A DNA stretch of 64,000 nucleotides from Fidelibacterota bacterium 408169. GTDB taxonomy: Bacteria; Fidelibacterota; Marinisomatia; Marinisomatales; TCS55. Location: contig NNSG01000006.1 in the NCBI GenBank assembly GCA_002256485.1, forward strand, positions 106,685 to 170,684, given 5' to 3'. The position numbers and the translations under genes are program-made. This document shows, piece after piece, positions 45,413-54,547 of this stretch (position 1 is its first letter; every line of letters begins with the position of its first letter). The notes below the pieces were generated by a model, which saw nothing but the letters and a program-made list of their open reading frames with translations, ran no database searches and was not told where the DNA came from.

Positions 45413-45730
45413 ATGAACTCTAAACAATTACAAATTAAACATACAGAAATAGTTAATGATTTTCTTTTAATCCAATGGTCAGATGAATCTGATTCAGCTA
45501 TTCAATTAACCAAGCTAAGGGAAAATTGTCCATGCGCAGGTTGTATCGGTGAAAGGGATGCGCTGGGGAATATATATAAAGGACCCCCTCAAGAAATGAC
45601 TAGCCTAAGTTATAAACTCAATGGAGTAAAACCTGTGGGGTATTATGGATTGCAACCTTATTGGGCTGATGGTCACAGCACAGGTATTTATACAATTTCA
45701 TTGCTAAAAAAACTTACAGTAGAAAATTGA
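45413..45730 (+). CDS. DUF971 domain protein
   Basis: The 105-residue protein contains NCPCAGCIGERDALG and YGLQPYWADGHSTGIYTISLL, the hallmark of DUF971 (also found in gamma-butyrobetaine hydroxylase N-termini and Mrp-related proteins). The Cys pair CPCAGC may bind zinc or iron. DUF971 proteins often accompany Fe-S assembly factors, but here the neighbour is fetB. It ends 3 bp before fetB starts. Confidence 0.88.
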   Translation: MNSKQLQIKHTEIVNDFLLIQWSDESDSAIQLTKLRENCPCAGCIGERDALGNIYKGPPQEMTSLSYKLNGVKPVGYYGLQPYWADGHSTGIYTISLLKKLTVEN

Positions 45731-45733
45731 ATA

Positions 45734-46459
45734 ATGAATGAATCTATAACAACCATCCCCTTTTCCAGCCTTGTGCTGATTTTTATCCCGGTAGCAATTG
45801 TTATTGGTCTTTTGCATGCTTGGTCTTTGGATTGGAAAAATTCAATTTATGCTGTTATCAGGATGTTGATCCAATTACTGTTAATCGGTTATTTTCTGTC
45901 TTACATCTTCGAATCCAATGATGCGTCCATCACAATTGGTGTTTTATCGGTAATGGTTTTTGCCGCAAGTTGGATTGCACTGGGAACCATAAAACAAAAA
46001 AGAAGAAAATTTTACCAAATTGTTCTTTTATCCATTTTAGTTGGGGGTGGATTAACATTAATTATTGTAACACAATTTGTTCTAAAATTGAATCCATGGT
46101 TTATGCCCCGCTATATGATTCCCCTAGCAGGAATGATTTTCGCCAGTTCCATGAACGGTGTTAGCCTAGCAGCGGAAAGGTTGAAAGCGGAAATAGAGAG
46201 AAATGTGAGCTATCATAAAGCGCGTGGTATTGCTTTAAGAGCGGCGTTGATTCCCATCACTAATTCTCTTTTTGCAGTCGGTTTGGTGTCTCTGCCTGGA
46301 ATGATGACGGGACAAATTTTATCAGGAATTTCTCCACTCATAGCAGTTCGATATCAGATTATGGTAATGTGTATGATTTTCAGCGCAGTGGGGTTTTCAA
46401 CCGCTATATTTTTACTACTCATCAAGCCCCACGTATCTGAATTCATGTCAGAAAATTAA
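45734..46459 (+). CDS. FetB-type ABC transporter permease (UPF0014)
   Basis: The 241-residue inner-membrane protein has about seven helices. The UPF0014 signature motifs are present: RMLIQLLLIGYFLSYIF, MIPLAGMIFASSMNGVSLAAERL, and LIPITNSLFAVGLVSLPGMMTGQILSG. E. coli FetAB is implicated in iron export and peroxide resistance. The ATPase partner FetA is not in this window, so it is an orphan permease here. It is immediately downstream of the DUF971 gene. Confidence 0.88.
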   Translation: MNESITTIPFSSLVLIFIPVAIVIGLLHAWSLDWKNSIYAVIRMLIQLLLIGYFLSYIFESNDASITIGVLSVMVFAASWIALGTIKQKRRKFYQIVLLSILVGGGLTLIIVTQFVLKLNPWFMPRYMIPLAGMIFASSMNGVSLAAERLKAEIERNVSYHKARGIALRAALIPITNSLFAVGLVSLPGMMTGQILSGISPLIAVRYQIMVMCMIFSAVGFSTAIFLLLIKPHVSEFMSEN

Positions 46460-46621
46460 TTTTAGAACAATTTTTTACTCCTAGAGTGCAATTGAAAAAG
46501 GAATCGTTTAGAGTATAAATATATTAAATAGGATTAATAAATCTTTTTATCTTGTATTGTGTTTTATTTTTATTTAACTTCACCGCCGAAATGAGATAAT
46601 CTACAGCGCAGGATATAGATA

Positions 46622-47095
46622 ATGAATAGTGGTGAAACACGAAATCCAAATACTTCCTCTCATAATTCCCAACCTTTATATACAATATCCATAGCTGCAA
46701 AACTCACAAATACTGCCATTTCTACTTTACGCATGTACGAGGAGAAAGGGCTTATTATTCCCCACAAAACAAAAACAAACCGCCGGCTCTATTCTGATGT
46801 TGATATTGAGCGCTTGCTGTGTATTCGCCAACACTTGGATCACGATGGATTAAACATTGCCGGCATTCGAAGTTTATTGGCACTGGTGCCCTGTTGGCAA
46901 ATCAAGCCTTGCAGTAAAACAAGCAGAAATACATGTGAAGCATATACCAACATCTATAAACCCTGTTGGGAGGCGGATCCCAAAGGAAAGGAATGTAAAA
47001 ATATTAATTGCCGTGACTGTGATGTTTACAACCTGGCTAATCAATGTACAGACATTAAACAATTGTATAAACAACTCCTGGATGGAAATGATTAA
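46622..47095 (+). CDS. MerR-family regulator with Cys-rich 'CW' C-terminus
   Basis: The 157-residue protein has a MerR HTH (YTISIAAKLTNTAISTLRMYEEKGLI, about 20-45; RRLYSDVDIERL). The C-terminal half carries CWQIKPC and CWEADP blocks with cysteines at 91, 97, 105, 115, 125, 130, 133 and 142. These resemble two-CW/Cys-rich metal or Fe-S binding segments. It lies 11 bp upstream of the molybdoenzyme operon, so it probably controls it in response to sulfur, metal or redox state. The ligand is unknown. Confidence 0.85.
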   Translation: MNSGETRNPNTSSHNSQPLYTISIAAKLTNTAISTLRMYEEKGLIIPHKTKTNRRLYSDVDIERLLCIRQHLDHDGLNIAGIRSLLALVPCWQIKPCSKTSRNTCEAYTNIYKPCWEADPKGKECKNINCRDCDVYNLANQCTDIKQLYKQLLDGND

Positions 47096-47106
47096 GGAAA
47101 CTCCTT

Positions 47107-49347
47107 ATGGATAAAGATTTTTCAAGACGCGAATTCATTAAAATATCATCAGCCGGATTAGGTGGGCTTGCTTTATCAAACCCTGTGTTTAATTGGCTGA
47201 AAGGTGAAACCATGGTGCCCGGCGTCTTACCGGGAACATACAAACGTGTTCCAACTTATTGTGAAGTATGTTTCTGGAAATGCGCCGGTTGGGCTCATGT
47301 AAATGATCAAGGTGAAATTTGGAAACTCACAGGAAATCATGAGGACCCCCATTGCAATGGGCGTTTATGCCCCAGAGGCACAGGTGGTGTAGGAATGTAC
47401 TACGATGAAGACCGCTTAAAAACGCCACTCATCCGTAGGATTGTAAATGGGAAGCAAGTTTATCGTGAAGCATCTTGGAATGAAGCCTTTGATTATATCG
47501 CAGATAAAATGAAAAAAATCGCCGATGAACACGGACCTGAATGCATTGCTCTCTTTTCTCATGGTTCCGGTGGTAAACATTTCGGACGTATGCTTAAAGC
47601 ATTTGGTTCTCCTAATATAACTGCTCCATCATACGCTCAATGTCGTGGTCCCCGGGAAGTTGCATTTTTTTCCACCTATGGAGAAGGAATTGGTTCGCCG
47701 GAGCGGGTTGACATTCGGGACACAGATTGTTTGGTGCTGATTGGTTCCCACATCGGTGAAAATATGCACAACGGCCAAGTGCAGGAAATGTCTGATGCTA
47801 TCGACAAGGGTGCAACAATTATAACTGTCGATCCACGCTTTTCAACTGCTGCCAGCAAATCCAAACATTGGTTGCCCATTAAACCGGCAACGGACATGGC
47901 CCTTTTGCTTTCATGGATTAATGTCATCATTAATAACGAATGGTATGATAAAAAATATGTAGAAAAATATACATTTGGATTTGATGAACTAAAAGAGCAT
48001 GTAAAAAACTTTACACCAGAATGGGCCTATGGAATAACGACAATTAAACCACATATTATTCGAAAAACGGCGAAAGTAATGGCCAATGCAGCCCCATCGG
48101 TTATTATTCATCCCGGTCGCCATGTAACCTGGTATGGAGATGACACCCAGCGCCTGCGTGCAGTTGCTATTTTGAATGCACTTTTAGGCAGTTGGGGAAG
48201 ACGCGGAGGTTTTTACAATCCGGAAAAACGGAATGTGGCAAAACTGAAACTCCCGAAATATCCAAAGCCTTCCAAAACATGGCGCGATGCATTTCCCGAA
48301 CAATATAAACTGGCCCATTTGGCTTTGGCCTCTGGAATCTGCGATGCCACAATTCCTACAGCAGAAAGAGATTGTTCATTCAAAGGCTGGATTGTCAATG
48401 GTACAAACCTCATTTCCACACTGCCAAAACCGGCAAACACATTGAAAGCCATCCAGAGCCTGGACCTGATGGTTGTTGTAGATACCATGCCCATGGAAAT
48501 CACAGGTTATGCTGACGTAGTCCTCCCCGAATGCACGTACTTGGAACGCTATGATAATATACGTGTGAGCGCCCATCGGGAGCCTACCATTGCACTTCGT
48601 GCTCCGGCAGTTGCTCCTATGTACAATTCCAAACCGGCTTGGTGGATGGCAAAAGAACTTGCAAATCGTCTTAACCTGCAAGACTATTTTCCATTCGCTA
48701 CTGAAGAGGAAGAATTGGATTGGCAGCTAAAACAGGTTGGCTCTTCGTTGGATGAAATGAAAAAAATCGGGATGAAGAAATTTGATCGGGAATTTGACGA
48801 TGTGTATCCCCTGGAAAATTTGGACGATTACGAATTCAATACAAATACCGGGAAAATTGAATTGTATTCTACCGCCATGGAAGACGAGGGCTACGATCCT
48901 CTTCCCACATATACACCTCACGAGGAACCGCCAGAAGGGTTTTACAGGTTGAATTATGGCAGGGCTCCCATGCATACGTTCAGCCGTACGGCCAATAATC
49001 CGAATCTCACGGATTTAATGGATGAAAATTCAGTCTGGATTAATCCCAAAGTAGCCAAAGAATGGGACTTGGCAAATGGCCAGAAAATTTGGCTGGAGAA
49101 CCAGGATGGAATTGTAACATCTTTTCCAATTAAAGTTCGGGTGACCGAACGAATTCGCTGGGACTCGGTCTATATGGTCCATGGATTTGGGCATACGGAC
49201 AAGCGAATGAAACGGGCTTATGGTAAAGGAGCAAGTGATTCTGAACTGATTACACAAACGAAAATTGACCCTGTCATGGGCGGCACTGGAATGAGGGTAA
49301 ATTTTGTTACATTTCTCACTGAAGCACCCATAAAAGGAGCTGTATGA
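47107..49347 (+). CDS. Molybdopterin oxidoreductase, PsrA/PhsA-like catalytic subunit
   Basis: The 746-residue precursor has a Tat signal (SRREFIKISSAGLGGLAL). The Fe-S motif is Cys52, Cys55, Cys59 and Cys88, and molybdopterin domains follow. A Cys at 179 (YAQCRGP) sits where the molybdenum ligand lies in the polysulfide/thiosulfate reductase branch. The protein ends with the conserved dinucleotide-binding domain (INPKVAKEWDLANGQKIWLEN). It should act on the outer face of the membrane, reducing a sulfur (or related) oxyanion. Substrate assignment (polysulfide or thiosulfate) rests on the neighbours. Confidence 0.9.
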   Translation: MDKDFSRREFIKISSAGLGGLALSNPVFNWLKGETMVPGVLPGTYKRVPTYCEVCFWKCAGWAHVNDQGEIWKLTGNHEDPHCNGRLCPRGTGGVGMYYDEDRLKTPLIRRIVNGKQVYREASWNEAFDYIADKMKKIADEHGPECIALFSHGSGGKHFGRMLKAFGSPNITAPSYAQCRGPREVAFFSTYGEGIGSPERVDIRDTDCLVLIGSHIGENMHNGQVQEMSDAIDKGATIITVDPRFSTAASKSKHWLPIKPATDMALLLSWINVIINNEWYDKKYVEKYTFGFDELKEHVKNFTPEWAYGITTIKPHIIRKTAKVMANAAPSVIIHPGRHVTWYGDDTQRLRAVAILNALLGSWGRRGGFYNPEKRNVAKLKLPKYPKPSKTWRDAFPEQYKLAHLALASGICDATIPTAERDCSFKGWIVNGTNLISTLPKPANTLKAIQSLDLMVVVDTMPMEITGYADVVLPECTYLERYDNIRVSAHREPTIALRAPAVAPMYNSKPAWWMAKELANRLNLQDYFPFATEEEELDWQLKQVGSSLDEMKKIGMKKFDREFDDVYPLENLDDYEFNTNTGKIELYSTAMEDEGYDPLPTYTPHEEPPEGFYRLNYGRAPMHTFSRTANNPNLTDLMDENSVWINPKVAKEWDLANGQKIWLENQDGIVTSFPIKVRVTERIRWDSVYMVHGFGHTDKRMKRAYGKGASDSELITQTKIDPVMGGTGMRVNFVTFLTEAPIKGAV

Positions 49348-49880
49348 TGAGATACGCAATGGCTATTGATACAAAAAAATGTGTGGGTTGCAGTGATTGT
49401 GTCGTCGCCTGCCAGACGGAAAATAATGTACCCATTGGTTATTGTCGTGACTGGGTAATAGAAGCAACCACAGGAACCTATCCTGATTTATCCCTGGAAT
49501 TTCGAAGCGAGCGTTGTAATCATTGTTCCAATGCCCCTTGTGTTCGTTGCTGTCCTACGGAAGCCAGCCATGTTGTGAATGGTGGAATTGTTTTAGTGGA
49601 TCACAATGAATGTATCGGCTGTAAAGCATGTATAGAAAGTTGCCCTTATGACGCCCGTTTTGTACACCCGGAAGGATATGTAGATAAATGCACTTTTTGT
49701 ATACATCGTGTGGAAAAAGGTGAGAATCCAGCATGCGTAAATGTATGTCCAACCAAATGTATGTATTTCGGAGATACGGATGACTCCAATAGTGAAATTT
49801 CCAAAATCCTGAAAAAGCGCAAATGGAAAACCTTAATCCCTGAAGCGGGAACCGATCCAAACATTTATTATTTGATTTGA
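49344..49880 (+). CDS. 4Fe-4S electron-transfer subunit (PsrB/DmsB-like)
   Basis: This 178-residue protein holds four [4Fe-4S] motifs: CVGCSDCVVACQ, CNHCSNAPCVRCCP, CIGCKACIESCP and CTFCIHRVEKGENPACVNVCP. That is the standard layout of DmsB/PsrB subunits. It passes electrons from the NrfD-type membrane subunit to the molybdoenzyme. ATGATG overlaps the upstream stop; the second ATG (49347) stands 7 nt from AGGAG and may be the true start. Confidence 0.93.
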   Translation: MMRYAMAIDTKKCVGCSDCVVACQTENNVPIGYCRDWVIEATTGTYPDLSLEFRSERCNHCSNAPCVRCCPTEASHVVNGGIVLVDHNECIGCKACIESCPYDARFVHPEGYVDKCTFCIHRVEKGENPACVNVCPTKCMYFGDTDDSNSEISKILKKRKWKTLIPEAGTDPNIYYLI

Positions 49881-49885
49881 GGTGA

Positions 49886-50830
49886 ATGATGATTGAAGAA
49901 TTAATAGTCAGCGGAAGAATGAACCCGGAAATTGATCCCCACCTCCATGCCTGGCCCTGGTATGTTCCTACAGATTTATTTCTGGCCGCTTTGGTGGCAG
50001 GAATTTTGATTTTTTCTGCTTTTTTAACATTGCATGGTAAGGAGAATGAATTTCCTGCAGCTGTAAAACGGGCGCCCCTTTTCGCGCCCTTCCTTCTTGG
50101 AATTGCACTGTTGCTGCTGTTTTTGGATTTATCCCACAAACTGTATTTCTGGCAATTATATACGAATATCCGCTGGGAATCGCCCATGAGCTGGGGTTCT
50201 TGGACTTATCTGTTTATTACACCATTAAGTGTTTTATGGGCTGCGATCCATATTCAGGATGTATTTCCGAATTTGGATTTAAAATTTTCCTGGCTGAAAG
50301 AAAGTATCGAATGGTTGAAAACGTACAAAAAAGTATTAGCAGGTATCATTATCCTGCTGGCCATTACATTAGGAATGTATACCGGTATTTTATTGTCAGC
50401 ATTCAATGCCAGGCCATTATGGAATTCTGCAATTCTTGGTCCGCTCTTTCTTACTTCCGGATTAACAACTGCAACTGCTGTAGTTTTATTGTTAAAACCG
50501 AATGAAAAGGAAGAAAGAAGATTCATTGTTTTGATGTTGATTTTTGCAGGTATTCAAATATTTTTATTAATCCATATGATTATGGGATATTTAGCCGGAA
50601 CCCAGGTACATATTGAAGCCGCCCGACTCCTATTGGGTGGAGAATACACAACATCATTTTGGGTATTTGCTTTTGGCTTTGGTTTGGTTTTACCAGTTGT
50701 TCTACAACTATTAAAATTAAATGGTTCAAAAATCCCCGTTACAGTTCCAGCAGTGTTAATCATTGTGGGCGGATTATTACTCAGACTTATTATTGTTGAA
50801 GCCGGCCAAGCGAGTCGCTGGCTATATTAA
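49886..50830 (+). CDS. NrfD/PsrC-type quinol-interacting membrane subunit
   Basis: The 314-residue integral membrane protein has eight to nine helices. It has the PsrC family start HAWPWYVPTDLFLAALVAGILIFS, LFLDLSHKLYFWQLYTN and SPMSWGSWTYLF. These match NrfD-domain proteins that anchor the Fe-S subunit and exchange electrons with menaquinone. The gene begins 5 bp after the Fe-S subunit, completing a three-subunit CISM-type complex. Confidence 0.93.
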   Translation: MMIEELIVSGRMNPEIDPHLHAWPWYVPTDLFLAALVAGILIFSAFLTLHGKENEFPAAVKRAPLFAPFLLGIALLLLFLDLSHKLYFWQLYTNIRWESPMSWGSWTYLFITPLSVLWAAIHIQDVFPNLDLKFSWLKESIEWLKTYKKVLAGIIILLAITLGMYTGILLSAFNARPLWNSAILGPLFLTSGLTTATAVVLLLKPNEKEERRFIVLMLIFAGIQIFLLIHMIMGYLAGTQVHIEAARLLLGGEYTTSFWVFAFGFGLVLPVVLQLLKLNGSKIPVTVPAVLIIVGGLLLRLIIVEAGQASRWLY

Positions 50831-50842
50831 AAGGAGACTATT

Positions 50843-51352
50843 ATGAAAACAAAATACATGAATCCATATCTGGCAGGCGTCCTGTTGGGCCTTGTTTTAT
50901 TGTCTGCTTTTTATTTTTCCGGTAGGGGCTTAGGAGCCAGCGGTGCAGTAAAAAGTGTTGTTGTAACAACCGTGGATGCTGTGGCACCGGAACATGCAGG
51001 TGGATCCGGATTTTACAGCAAATACTTAAAAGATGGGAAAAATCCTCTGAATTCCTGGCTGGTTTACGAAATCCTCGGTGTGCTTGTTGGGGGATTTCTA
51101 TCAGGTGCTGTAGCAGGAAGACTCAAATTTAAAATTGAACATTCACCAAAAATTACGTCAAAAAAACGGCTGATTCTTGCCGGAATGGGTGGAATACTGT
51201 TTGGATTTGGAAGTCAACTGGGACGTGGCTGCACCAGTGGATCAGCTCTAACAGGCATGGCTGTTTTATCATTGGCAGGATTTGTAACAATGATGGCCAT
51301 TTTCGGGACAGCGTTTGCTTTGGCATATTTTTTCAGAAAAAATTGGATTTAG
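50843..51352 (+). CDS. YeeE/YedE-family sulfur transport protein (half 1)
   Basis: The 169-residue protein has about four helices and the sulfur-transport motifs YLAGVLLGLVLLSAFYF and GSQLGRGCTSGSALTGMAVLSLAGFV, with the conserved Cys in GRGCTSG. Single-Cys halves of YeeE/YedE move thiosulfate-like or sulfur compounds. It precedes a second half of the same family, and together they could equal one full-length transporter. An AAGGAGA Shine-Dalgarno lies 8 nt before the ATG. Confidence 0.85.
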   Translation: MKTKYMNPYLAGVLLGLVLLSAFYFSGRGLGASGAVKSVVVTTVDAVAPEHAGGSGFYSKYLKDGKNPLNSWLVYEILGVLVGGFLSGAVAGRLKFKIEHSPKITSKKRLILAGMGGILFGFGSQLGRGCTSGSALTGMAVLSLAGFVTMMAIFGTAFALAYFFRKNWI

Positions 51353-51358
51353 GAGGAT

Positions 51359-51952
51359 ATGATGGGACCTTTAATACCACAAGAAATTATTGGTGAAGGC
51401 TGGAATTTTTTCATTGCCTTTGCAGTTGGAATTGGATTTGGGTTTGTTTTAGAACAAGCGGGATTTTCATCCAGTCGGAAGCTTGCCGGTGTATTTTACG
51501 GATATGATGCCGTCGTGCTGAAAGTCTTTTTTACAGCAGCCGTTACAGGAATGTTGGGACTATTATATTTTAGTCTCTTTGACTGGATTGACCTGAACTT
51601 GGTATGGGTGAATCCAACATTTTTATGGTCTGCCATTGTGGGCGGAGTTATTATGGGAGCCGGATTTATTATCGGAGGGTTTTGTCCCGGGACTAGTGTC
51701 TGTGCAGCGGCTATTGGTAAAATAGATGCCATGGTTTTTGTGGGGGGTATTTTTATAGGCATATTTGCCTTTGCAGAAATGTTCCCGATATTGAAAAAAT
51801 TCTACATGTCCAATTACTTGGGTCAAGTAAAATTATCAGAAGTGCTTGGAATTTCCCAGGGCGCACTGGCATTTTTTGTAATCCTGGCAGCTATCGGAAT
51901 GTTTTGGGTGGCTGAAATAGCTGAAAAGAAATTTCCAAAAGAGGAATATTAA
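51359..51952 (+). CDS. YeeE/YedE-family sulfur transport protein (half 2)
   Basis: The 197-residue protein has about five helices, a FVLEQAGFSSSRKLAGVFYGYD region and the motif GGFCPGTSVCAAAIGKIDAMVF, with Cys residues in the usual positions. It pairs with the preceding gene. In other bacteria such split pairs accompany sulfur-oxidising or sulfur-reducing genes. It probably brings sulfur compounds to the molybdoenzyme or the rhodanese. Confidence 0.87.
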   Translation: MMGPLIPQEIIGEGWNFFIAFAVGIGFGFVLEQAGFSSSRKLAGVFYGYDAVVLKVFFTAAVTGMLGLLYFSLFDWIDLNLVWVNPTFLWSAIVGGVIMGAGFIIGGFCPGTSVCAAAIGKIDAMVFVGGIFIGIFAFAEMFPILKKFYMSNYLGQVKLSEVLGISQGALAFFVILAAIGMFWVAEIAEKKFPKEEY

Positions 51953-52046
51953 TTATGCTGACTCACACTTTTCGAACTTTGCGAAAGTTAACAACTTCCG
52001 CAAAGTTATTTTTTAATCAACACCATAATATTAAATGGAGGATACA

Positions 52047-52670
52047 ATGACTCCCCGATTAAGATTAACATCTATTGTAATTATCCTGGGTATGATTATT
52101 GCATTCGTCCCAGAAAACACTACAAAGCCCTATAAATTGACAGCATCCGAGTTGTTGGAAGAAGTACAATATGGAACTGAAATGGTCTCTCCGGACGATT
52201 TGGCAGAATGGTTAATTAACAATGATCCTTCTATTCAACTCATTGATATTCGAACACCAAATGAATATGAGCAGTTTCATTTAGACAATGCCATGAATAT
52301 TCCATTATCACAATTGTTGGACGAAGAATGGATAGATTATTTGGATCAGGGTATAATGATGAATATTTTTTATTCCAATGGTACAACACTTTCTCACGAA
52401 GCATGGATGATTACACGGCAGTTGGGGTATGAAAATAACTATGTATTGCAGGGTGGACTTAATTATTGGACAGAAACTATTTTAAACCCTTCAGCCCCGG
52501 CATTGACATCTCCGGATGATGAAATAGCTAAATATACATTCCGTAAGGGAGCCAGCCAGTATTTTGGAGGAGGAAGCCTTACTCAATCTACCGCTGCCAC
52601 AAAATCAAAAGCGTCTAAACCAAAAATTAAACGGAAAAAGAAAAAGAAAGCACCAGATGGTGGTTGTTAA
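52047..52670 (+). CDS. Rhodanese-like protein without catalytic Cys, C-terminal GGC
   Basis: From ATG 52047 (GGAGG 5 nt upstream) the protein has 207 residues: one N-terminal membrane segment/signal anchor (about 8-21) and a rhodanese domain (SPDDLAEWLI...IDIRTPNEYEQFHLDNAMNIPL, about 48-145). The active-site loop that usually begins with Cys reads YSNGTTL (Ser110). The tail is highly basic (KPKIKRKKKKKAPDGGC) and ends in Cys. It is the last gene of the sulfur operon. Sulfurtransferase activity of the ordinary kind is unlikely; the terminal Cys could carry persulfide (speculative). Confidence 0.83.
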   Translation: MTPRLRLTSIVIILGMIIAFVPENTTKPYKLTASELLEEVQYGTEMVSPDDLAEWLINNDPSIQLIDIRTPNEYEQFHLDNAMNIPLSQLLDEEWIDYLDQGIMMNIFYSNGTTLSHEAWMITRQLGYENNYVLQGGLNYWTETILNPSAPALTSPDDEIAKYTFRKGASQYFGGGSLTQSTAATKSKASKPKIKRKKKKKAPDGGC

Positions 52671-52938
52671 TTCGATCGTATCAGATCTTGTACATGTCCC
52701 AAAATCTATAGAGTAGGAAATTGTTCAGAGTAAGTAAAACAATTTGAAATCCCCACCTTGATCCTCTCTGTTATCGGGGAGGACACATTTACGTTAAGTT
52801 TTTCTAATTTTTGAAGTCTTCCCTTTCCGTTAATGTCTTTCCCAATAGTGGGAAAGCTTATAGTCCCGATCTTTATGTCGGGGATACAGATAGGGATTTA
52901 TTAAATTGGGGAAGACTTATATAGTGATTTAACACTAC
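52671..52938. other. Intergenic region between convergent genes
   Basis: This 268-bp region holds two short inverted repeats (TTTCCC...GGGAAA near 52835-52855; TCCCGA...TCGGGGA near 52863-52885). They could end transcription from both sides, but they lack clear T tails. No ORF is seen. Confidence 0.35.
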
Positions 52939-53685
52939 TTACGTTGCTTTCCCCTGGGCTGCCACAGCGGCTGCTTTCCTGGCTATCTCGTCTTGATCTC
53001 CTAGATAATAGTGGTTGATGGGTGATAAATTGTTGTCCAATTCATAGACCAGGGGAACACCGGTTGGAATATTGAGCCCTACAATTTCTTCATCGGAAAT
53101 ACCATCCAAATATTTTACGAGAGCTCGAAATGAATTTCCATGAGCTACGATTAACACACGTTTCCCGGACATTATATCCGGCGCAATCTGCTCATGCCAA
53201 TAGGGTAAAAATCTGTCAACAGTATCTTTTAAACATTCCGAAGCTGGGAGTTCATCTGGTGTCAAATCACTGTATCGTTCATCAAACCGAGGATGACGTT
53301 CGTCTTCATTTTCAAGTTTAGGAGGAGGTGTATCATAGCTTCTGCGCCAGATCAGCACTTGGTCATCGCCATACTTATTTGCTGTTTCTGCTTTATTTAA
53401 CCCCTGCAAAGCACCATAATGCCGTTCATTCAATCGCCAGTTATATTGGGTAGGGATATTATCAATTCCCATTTCCTCCAAACATATTTTCATTGTATCG
53501 ATCGCTCTAGCAAGAACGGATGTATGAATAACATCAAATTCAAAACCACCTGCTTTTAATAGATCACCGGAAGAGCGGGCTTCATCTTCACCTTTGGGTG
53601 TAAGACCTACATCTGTCCAACCGGTAAAACGGTTTTCCAGGTTCCATTGACTTTCGCCATGGCGAAGTAATACAAGTGTATGCAT
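52939..53685 (-). CDS. gpmA: 2,3-bisphosphoglycerate-dependent phosphoglycerate mutase
   Basis: The 248-residue enzyme interconverts 3- and 2-phosphoglycerate in glycolysis. [12 protein letters not shown] holds the phosphorylated His9, [15 protein letters not shown] is the substrate block. [19 protein letters not shown] and [19 protein letters not shown] complete the GpmA signature. It reads alone on minus, facing the sulfur operon. Confidence 0.95.
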   Translation of the reverse strand: MHTLVLLRHGESQWNLENRFTGWTDVGLTPKGEDEARSSGDLLKAGGFEFDVIHTSVLARAIDTMKICLEEMGIDNIPTQYNWRLNERHYGALQGLNKAETANKYGDDQVLIWRRSYDTPPPKLENEDERHPRFDERYSDLTPDELPASECLKDTVDRFLPYWHEQIAPDIMSGKRVLIVAHGNSFRALVKYLDGISDEEIVGLNIPTGVPLVYELDNNLSPINHYYLGDQDEIARKAAAVAAQGKAT

Positions 53686-53939
53686 ATGAATTCTTTCTTT
53701 TATCTATAATTATTGAATGTAAAATTCGACTAATTCAAGAAATGTTCAAAACAATACTATTATCAATATCGCATATAATTAAATGGTGATTTACACCCTT
53801 TTAAAGTAGCGCAAACATTCCTGCTTGTCCGCCATCCATATAGGCGTAGTTGAGAAAAAGAAAAATCTTACTCGATAAAGTCTTTATTGTTAAACGTACG
53901 TTGAGTTGGGTATTATATCGTTCAATTTTGGGAGTCATT

Positions 53940-54500
53940 ATGGAAAAAGTAGCCGTCAACGATTTTGTCCGTAGACAAATTAAAGGGTCCGGAAAAACCT
54001 ACTCATCGGATCTTTCTTTTGAGGAAATAGCCAGCCATGCAGCCATTCAAATGGAATCTGGAAAATTCGAAGAAGGATATCGAGACGGTGTCCGAATTGT
54101 CAGTGGATCAGCTGAAATTGCCAAAAAATTTATATGTCCATTTACAAAAATCAATGAAAACACTACATTAAAATCAGAGATTGTAAAACGCCGTCCAAAT
54201 GAAGAACCATATATCCAAATCCGAGCTGCAAACGCTGAACCAATTAAAACAGGACGAGTGGAATTTATATTATATAACCATGATGTATTAGCCGAGAACA
54301 ATGAGCAAACAACAGATGCAGAATGGGAACTCATCAGCATTCACGCTATTCCGGAGGGAGTAGATAAACTCCCTATGGGGCCGGTCACCATGATGCGCAA
54401 TCAGCTGGAACTTCCTGGAGGAACAAAGGCTCGCTATTCATCAGAAGAATGGGCGGAGTCAATTATTTTCTGGCAGCGTTATGCAGCTGTTGATATATGA
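53940..54500 (+). CDS. DUF3228 family protein
   Basis: From ATG 53940 (GGGAG 5 nt before) the protein has 186 residues. DFVRRQIKGSGKTYS, a GYRDGVRIV block and a long beta-rich core ending EEWAESIIFWQRYAAV fit the DUF3228 family as I remember it. No transmembrane segment, no catalytic motif. It starts a plus-strand pair with acs, 47 bp downstream. The frame is open further upstream, but without a ribosome-binding site. Confidence 0.72.
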   Translation: MEKVAVNDFVRRQIKGSGKTYSSDLSFEEIASHAAIQMESGKFEEGYRDGVRIVSGSAEIAKKFICPFTKINENTTLKSEIVKRRPNEEPYIQIRAANAEPIKTGRVEFILYNHDVLAENNEQTTDAEWELISIHAIPEGVDKLPMGPVTMMRNQLELPGGTKARYSSEEWAESIIFWQRYAAVDI

Positions 54501-54547
54501 TAGTTTAGGTGATTAATTTCACCACTTATTTTAATGGAGATTACACA

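Noticed and set aside
52035..52046. Earlier ATG of the rhodanese gene
   Set aside because: It lies in the Shine-Dalgarno sequence (ATGGAGG) of the ATG at 52047.
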